DNA of 49,964 nt, taken from the NCBI GenBank assembly GCA_028696185.1, contig JAQVHL010000015.1:1-49964 (forward strand). Reading direction: 5' to 3'. Below the pieces are notes generated by a model. That model was not told where the DNA came from and searched no databases. It saw only the letters and a program-made list of their open reading frames with translations. Below, piece by piece: positions 45,810 through 49,964 of this stretch; the first letter of the stretch is position 1; the number at the start of each line of letters is the position of its first letter. This stretch comes from Halothiobacillaceae bacterium (lineage in GTDB: Bacteria; Pseudomonadota; Gammaproteobacteria; Halothiobacillales; Halothiobacillaceae). A program made the position numbers and the translations under genes.

Positions 45810-46595
45810 ATGGAATTTCTCTATTACGCGCTTCTGGGGGCCTTCGCCGGCACCGCCGCCGGCCTGCTCGGCATCGGCGGCGGACTCATCATGGTGCCGG
45901 TGCTGGTCTTCCTCTTCGCGCAGCAGGGCATCGGCGGCGAGCATCTGGTGCATGTAGCCATCGGGACGTCGCTCGCCGCCATCGTGTTCAGCTCCATCTC
46001 CTCGGTCTGGTCGCACCACCGCCACGGAGCGGTGCAGTGGCCGCTGTTCCTTCGCATGACGCCCGGCGTGGTGATCGGCGCCATCGCGGGCTCGATGGTC
46101 GCCCACTACCTGCCGGGCGGAGCGCTCAAGATCGTGTTCGGGATCATCGAAATCCTCATTGCCCTGCAGATGGGCTTCGGACGCAACCCCAGCCCCAACC
46201 GCACCCTGCCCGGCCCCGCCGGGCTCACCGCCGTCAGCGGCGGTATCGGCGCGATTGCCTCGATCATGGGCATGGGTGGAGGGGCCATGTCCACGCCGTT
46301 CTTCATCTGGTGCAATGTGCAGGCCAAAAATGCCATCGCCACCTCGGCAGCCATCGGTCTGCCTTCCGCCATCGCCGGCAGCCTGGGCTACGTGTTCACC
46401 GGCTGGGCCATCCCGGACCTGCCCAGCCCCTCGCTGGGCTACGTCTACCTGCCCGCACTGGCCGGGATGGTGGTGTTCAGCATGCTTTTCGCTCCGCTGG
46501 GCGCGAAGCTTGCGCACCGCCTGCCAACCGTGATCTTAAAGCGCATCTTCGCCGTGTTCCTCATGGCGCTGGGCCTCAAGATGCTGCTGGGCTGA
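45810..46595 (+). CDS. TauE/SafE-family sulfite/anion permease
   Basis: A 261-residue integral membrane protein with about seven to eight helices. The family pattern is seen at both halves: [23 protein letters not shown] at the N terminus (GxxxGxxGxGGG) and [21 protein letters not shown] in the middle. This family exports or imports sulfur-containing organic anions such as sulfoacetate or sulfite, but the substrate cannot be told from sequence. It lies 70 bp after lpd and four bases before coaD. Confidence 0.9.
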   Translation: MEFLYYALLGAFAGTAAGLLGIGGGLIMVPVLVFLFAQQGIGGEHLVHVAIGTSLAAIVFSSISSVWSHHRHGAVQWPLFLRMTPGVVIGAIAGSMVAHYLPGGALKIVFGIIEILIALQMGFGRNPSPNRTLPGPAGLTAVSGGIGAIASIMGMGGGAMSTPFFIWCNVQAKNAIATSAAIGLPSAIAGSLGYVFTGWAIPDLPSPSLGYVYLPALAGMVVFSMLFAPLGAKLAHRLPTVILKRIFAVFLMALGLKMLLG

Positions 46596-46599
46596 ACGC

Positions 46600-47082
46600 A
46601 TGCCACGCACCGCGATCTACCCCGGCACCTTCGACCCCATCACCCTGGGCCATGTCGATGTGGCGCGCCGTGCCTGCCGGCTGTTCGACCGTGTGATCGT
46701 CGGCGTCGCTGCCGACACCAGCAAAACCCCGAGCTTTACCCTCGACGAACGCACCACCCTGGCACGCGAGGCGCTGGGGGAGCTTCCCTGCGTCGATGTC
46801 CGGCCGTTCTCGGGACTGCTGGTCGATTTTGCCCTCGATCAGGGGGCGATTGCCATCGTGCGCGGCTTGCGCGCGGTGTCGGACTTCGAATACGAAATCC
46901 AGCTTGCAGCCATGAACCGACGCCTGCACCCGGAAATGGAAACGCTCTTCCTGTCTCCGGCCGAACACCTGGGGTTTCTCTCCTCCAGCCTGGTGCGCGA
47001 GATCGCACGCCTGGGCGGCGATGTATCGCCCTTCGTGCCGGAAAACGTGCGGGCAGCACTGGCGGCGCGGCACAGGGACTGA
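46600..47082 (+). CDS. coaD: pantetheine-phosphate adenylyltransferase
   Basis: CoaD transfers AMP from ATP to 4'-phosphopantetheine in coenzyme A synthesis. 160 residues (E. coli 159). The nucleotidyl-transferase motif is [15 protein letters not shown] with TxGH, and the C-terminal block is [20 protein letters not shown]. The ATG lies five bases after the TauE-like gene's stop, so they are probably cotranscribed. It consumes the product of the pantothenate pathway whose genes panB and panC are elsewhere in the window. Confidence 0.97.
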   Translation: MPRTAIYPGTFDPITLGHVDVARRACRLFDRVIVGVAADTSKTPSFTLDERTTLAREALGELPCVDVRPFSGLLVDFALDQGAIAIVRGLRAVSDFEYEIQLAAMNRRLHPEMETLFLSPAEHLGFLSSSLVREIARLGGDVSPFVPENVRAALAARHRD

Positions 47083-47088
47083 CCGCCC

Positions 47089-47934
47089 ATGCTGCGCGAA
47101 TGGCTCGCCTGCGCACTCACACCCGCCCCACAGACGGCCCGTACACTCGGGCTGGTTCGCGAATCCATCGCCCTGGAAGCACGCTACCGCCGCGTGCGCC
47201 GGGCCTGGGCCGAGCATCTTGCGCAAAGCCGCCGCTTCCTGCTCGACAGTCTGGCCACCCTGCCTCGCGGGGATACCGCACTGGTCATGGGTTCCGGGCC
47301 GCTGCTCGATATTCCCATCGAGGACATCGCGCGCCGTTTCGACCGCGTGTTGCTCGTCGATCTGGTGCATCCGCCGCGCATCCGTCGCGCATTGAAACGC
47401 TGGCCGCATCTGCAGGCGATTACCCACGACATTACCGAGTCGCTCGATTCGCTGGCGCACGCCCCGTCGGCAGCCTTCGAGGAATGGCTGACGCGCAGCG
47501 CCCGACATGTACCGCAACGTTTCGTCAACGACGGGCGCATCCAGTGGGTCGCATCGGTCAATCTGCTCTCGCAACTGCCGCTGCCCGCCATGGCGCATAT
47601 CGCCCGCCAGCGCCCTGAGCTTTCCCCCCGGCTGGAGGACTGGGCGCTTTCGCTGATGCACAATCATCTGCACTACCTCGCCGCCTTCGAAGCGCGCGGC
47701 GCCCATGTCGCCCTGCTCGCCGACCGCCTGCGACTCACCCTCGACCGTGAAGGCCATCCCCTGATTGAAGAGCCCCTCGATGCGGCCCTGGCGCCAGTCA
47801 CCGGCCCTGCCCGCGCCAGCGCCCGTGAATGGGACTGGCCGGTGGCGCCTAAAGGGGAGTTGCCGGAGGGCCTGAGCCAGCATCACCGGGTTTTCGCCTG
47901 TCACGGCGGGCTTTTCCATGCTTGCCCTGACTGA
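47089..47934 (+). CDS. conserved-looking protein of unknown function, Rossmann-like segment
   Basis: 281 residues, soluble. Residues about 65-85 (TALVMGSGPLLDIPIEDIAR, then RFDRVLLVDLVHP) look like a glycine-rich Rossmann turn followed by a beta strand with an acidic end, as in SAM-dependent methyltransferases, but no other methyltransferase motif is certain. The central part has VNLLSQLPLPAMAHI, and the C-terminal end has a Trp/Asp stretch (AREWDWPVAP). It starts six bases after coaD and ends 65 bp before the ferredoxin gene, so it likely belongs to the same transcript. I cannot assign a function. Confidence 0.7.
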   Translation: MLREWLACALTPAPQTARTLGLVRESIALEARYRRVRRAWAEHLAQSRRFLLDSLATLPRGDTALVMGSGPLLDIPIEDIARRFDRVLLVDLVHPPRIRRALKRWPHLQAITHDITESLDSLAHAPSAAFEEWLTRSARHVPQRFVNDGRIQWVASVNLLSQLPLPAMAHIARQRPELSPRLEDWALSLMHNHLHYLAAFEARGAHVALLADRLRLTLDREGHPLIEEPLDAALAPVTGPARASAREWDWPVAPKGELPEGLSQHHRVFACHGGLFHACPD

Positions 47935-47996
47935 ATTCGCCCCCCTTTCGGTGCTATCATCCGCACCATAAATAAATCAAAACTCGGGGGACTTAA

Positions 47997-48245
<249 letters not shown>

Positions 48246-48266
48246 CCGGCACCCGAGCATGGCTAG

Positions 48267-48293
48267 TCAAAGGCCCCATCGCGGGGCCTTTGA
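48267..48293. terminator. hairpin terminator after the ferredoxin gene
   Basis: tcaaaggcccc/ggggcctttga, 11 perfect pairs with a 5-base loop; the T-run is short (ttt). It separates the coaD-ferredoxin group from opgD. Confidence 0.7.
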
Positions 48294-48361
48294 CGTTTCC
48301 AGCTTTCGATAGCTGCACAATTTTTATGTAATCTCTACGCATGACCCGCACGGAGCCGCCC

Positions 48362-49960
48362 ATGCCCACCAGTCCTGACCGCCGCCGTTTTCTCGCCGCC
48401 CTGGGCGCCCTGCCCCTGCTCTCGCTGCACGGGATGATCTCGAACGAGGCGCAGGCAGCCACGCTAAAAATGGGCGAGGCAGAAACCTTCGACATCGAAA
48501 CGCTGCGCGCGCGGGCACGACAGAGAGCCGCCACGCCCTACCGACCGGCCAAATTGGAGCACGAGGCGCTCCTGCAGGACATCGATTTCGATGCCCACCA
48601 GAAAATCCGCTTCCGCCCGGACCACGCGCTCTGGGGTAACGAAGAAGCCGCCTTCAGCGCGCAGGCTTTTCATCTGCATCGCTACCAGAAACACCCGGTC
48701 AAGCTCTACGAGCTGCGCGAAGGCCAGGCGCGCGAGATACTGTTCGACACCGAACTCTTCGATTTCCTCGACCCGAAGATGAAGGCACACGTCCCGGAAG
48801 ATCTCGGCTTTGCCGGCTTCCGCCTCATGAACCCCGATGGCAGGACCGACTGGCTGGCTTACCAGGGAGCCAGCTATTTCCGCAGCTGTGGCGAGCAAAA
48901 CCAGTACGGCCAATCGGCGCGCGGCGTCGCCGTCAATACCGCCATGCCGGACCCCGCGCTACCGGAGGAATTCCCGCTGTTCACCGCCTTTTGGCTGGAA
49001 AAGCCCGAACCGGGCAGCACGACGGTCACCCTCTATGCCCTGCTGGAAGGCGAAAGCCTGACCGGCGCCTACCGCTTCACCTGGCATAAACCCCGCCAGG
49101 GGCCGGTCAAGGCCGATGTGGACGCCTGGCTGTATCCGCGCAAGGACATCGCACGCCTGGGCATCGCCCCGCTCACCTCCATGTACTGGTATGGCGAAAA
49201 CGACCGCCGCGACGCCAGCGACTGGCGCCCCGAAGTGCATGACACCGACGGACTCGCGCTATGGACGGGAAGTGGTGAGCGCATTTGGCGTCCGCTGGGC
49301 AATCCGCCACGCCTGATGGTCAACAGCTTCGCCGACCGCAACCCGCGCGGCTTCGGCCTGCTGCAACGTGACAAGAACTTCGACCACTACCAGGACGACG
49401 GCGTGTTCTATGAAAAACGCCCAAGCGTATGGGTGGAACCTATGGGCGAATGGGGCGCGGGAGCCGTGCAACTGGTGGAAATTTCCACCGACGATGAGAT
49501 TTACGACAACATCGTTGCCTACTGGGTGCCCGCAAACCCGGTGCAGCCCCCACAGGAACTGCACTTCGCCTACCGCCTGCACTGGGGCGCGGAAGAACCC
49601 TACCCCGCTGGCAATGTGGCGCAGGTCACCTCCACCCGCCTGGGCAAGGGCGGCATCCCCGGCCAGCCACGCCCCCCCGGCCACACCAAGTTCGCCATCG
49701 ACTTTGCCGGCGGCCCGCTGGCGGCCATGCCACCGCGCTATGACCTGGAGGTCGTCGTCACCGCCTCACGCGGTACGGTCAGCGGCCAGTACGCCGTCCG
49801 GGTCGTCGGCACTGACCGCTGGCGCGCATTTTTCGACCTCGACGCCAACCCCGGCCCCGATCCGGTGGACCTGCGCCTGTTCCTGCGCCTGAACGGTCAA
49901 CCCCTGACGGAAACCTGGCTTTACCAGTATTTCCCTGGAAGCCAGCCTTGGCGTAGTTGA
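48362..49960 (+). CDS. opgD: periplasmic glucan biosynthesis protein, OpgD/MdoD type
   Basis: 532 residues of the MdoG/MdoD family, which shapes the backbone of osmoregulated periplasmic glucans. The N terminus has a twin-arginine signal, DRRRFLAALGALPLLSLHG, typical of OpgD (OpgG uses Sec). Mature sequence includes DFDAHQKIRFRPDHALWG, the block GASYFRSCGEQNQYGQSARG and DGVFYEKRPSVWVEP. ATG 48362 is chosen since GGAG precedes it; another ATG at 48341 lacks a ribosome-binding site. The gene ends four bases before the window edge. No opgH is seen here; it may follow outside. Confidence 0.93.
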   Translation: MPTSPDRRRFLAALGALPLLSLHGMISNEAQAATLKMGEAETFDIETLRARARQRAATPYRPAKLEHEALLQDIDFDAHQKIRFRPDHALWGNEEAAFSAQAFHLHRYQKHPVKLYELREGQAREILFDTELFDFLDPKMKAHVPEDLGFAGFRLMNPDGRTDWLAYQGASYFRSCGEQNQYGQSARGVAVNTAMPDPALPEEFPLFTAFWLEKPEPGSTTVTLYALLEGESLTGAYRFTWHKPRQGPVKADVDAWLYPRKDIARLGIAPLTSMYWYGENDRRDASDWRPEVHDTDGLALWTGSGERIWRPLGNPPRLMVNSFADRNPRGFGLLQRDKNFDHYQDDGVFYEKRPSVWVEPMGEWGAGAVQLVEISTDDEIYDNIVAYWVPANPVQPPQELHFAYRLHWGAEEPYPAGNVAQVTSTRLGKGGIPGQPRPPGHTKFAIDFAGGPLAAMPPRYDLEVVVTASRGTVSGQYAVRVVGTDRWRAFFDLDANPGPDPVDLRLFLRLNGQPLTETWLYQYFPGSQPWRS

Positions 49961-49964
49961 ACAC

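Overview
The window is about 50 kb of GC-rich chromosomal DNA from a proteobacterium, most likely a gammaproteobacterium. The evidence is gene content and order: miaB-phoH; pcnB-folK-panB-panC; an aas-lplT pair; a homodimeric-type pyruvate dehydrogenase operon (aceE-aceF-lpd); coaD close to a YfhL-type ferredoxin; and opgD. There is no rRNA gene, so I cannot place it more exactly. Nearly all of it is housekeeping DNA, interrupted by four accessory islands that are more AT-rich, repetitive or broken.

Layout. (1) 1-1.8 kb: the 3' end of an RHS gene with a cysteine-rich variable tip, followed by two overlapping small membrane-protein genes, possibly a toxin-immunity module. It lies directly behind phoH, where ybeY often sits. 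(2) 1.8-6.6 kb, minus strand: phoH, miaB, a 129-bp inverted-repeat element, a ComEA-like helix-hairpin-helix protein, a pilin-like/ankyrin fusion and a DUF4124 protein. (3) 6.7-7.2 kb, plus strand: a promoter and four tRNA genes (Asn, Arg, Glu, Glu) with terminators. (4) 7.2-8.6 kb: non-coding DNA made of direct and inverted copies of a hairpin-rich repeat; another copy lies at 27.1 kb. (5) 8.6-12.2 kb, minus strand: panC, panB, folK, pcnB (pantothenate, folate, RNA polyadenylation). (6) 12.3-18.1 kb, plus strand: a complete Mrp-type Na+/H+ antiporter operon with MrpA and MrpB fused. (7) 18.1-20.4 kb: a small ORF flanked by attC-like hairpins (a lone integron-type cassette), an IS5-family transposase remnant and an unknown lipoprotein. 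(8) 20.4-24.2 kb, plus strand: an ArsR-type regulator, Aas and LplT (lysophospholipid import and re-acylation). (9) 24.2-31.8 kb, minus strand: hrpB, gloA, a PhnD-like/PAS/GGDEF/EAL signalling protein and argG. (10) 32.2-36.4 kb, plus strand: a truncated ISL3-family transposase joined to fragments of phage/plasmid polyvalent proteins (DarA-related, LPD3-like), with terminator hairpins inside the open frames and a short segment that appears inverted, then two small unknown genes. (11) 36.6-39.1 kb, minus strand: two secreted DUF1566 proteins, one with a C-terminal sorting-type tail. (12) 39.9-50 kb, plus strand: aceE, aceF, lpd, a TauE/SafE permease, coaD, an unknown conserved-looking gene, ferredoxin and opgD.

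Most genes within a block are tightly packed, with ATGA or TGATG overlaps that imply translational coupling. No complete undescribed system is obvious. The best candidates for novelty are the RHS tip with its two coupled small genes, the attC-flanked ORF, the polyvalent-protein island with terminators inside its reading frames, and the hairpin repeat family.
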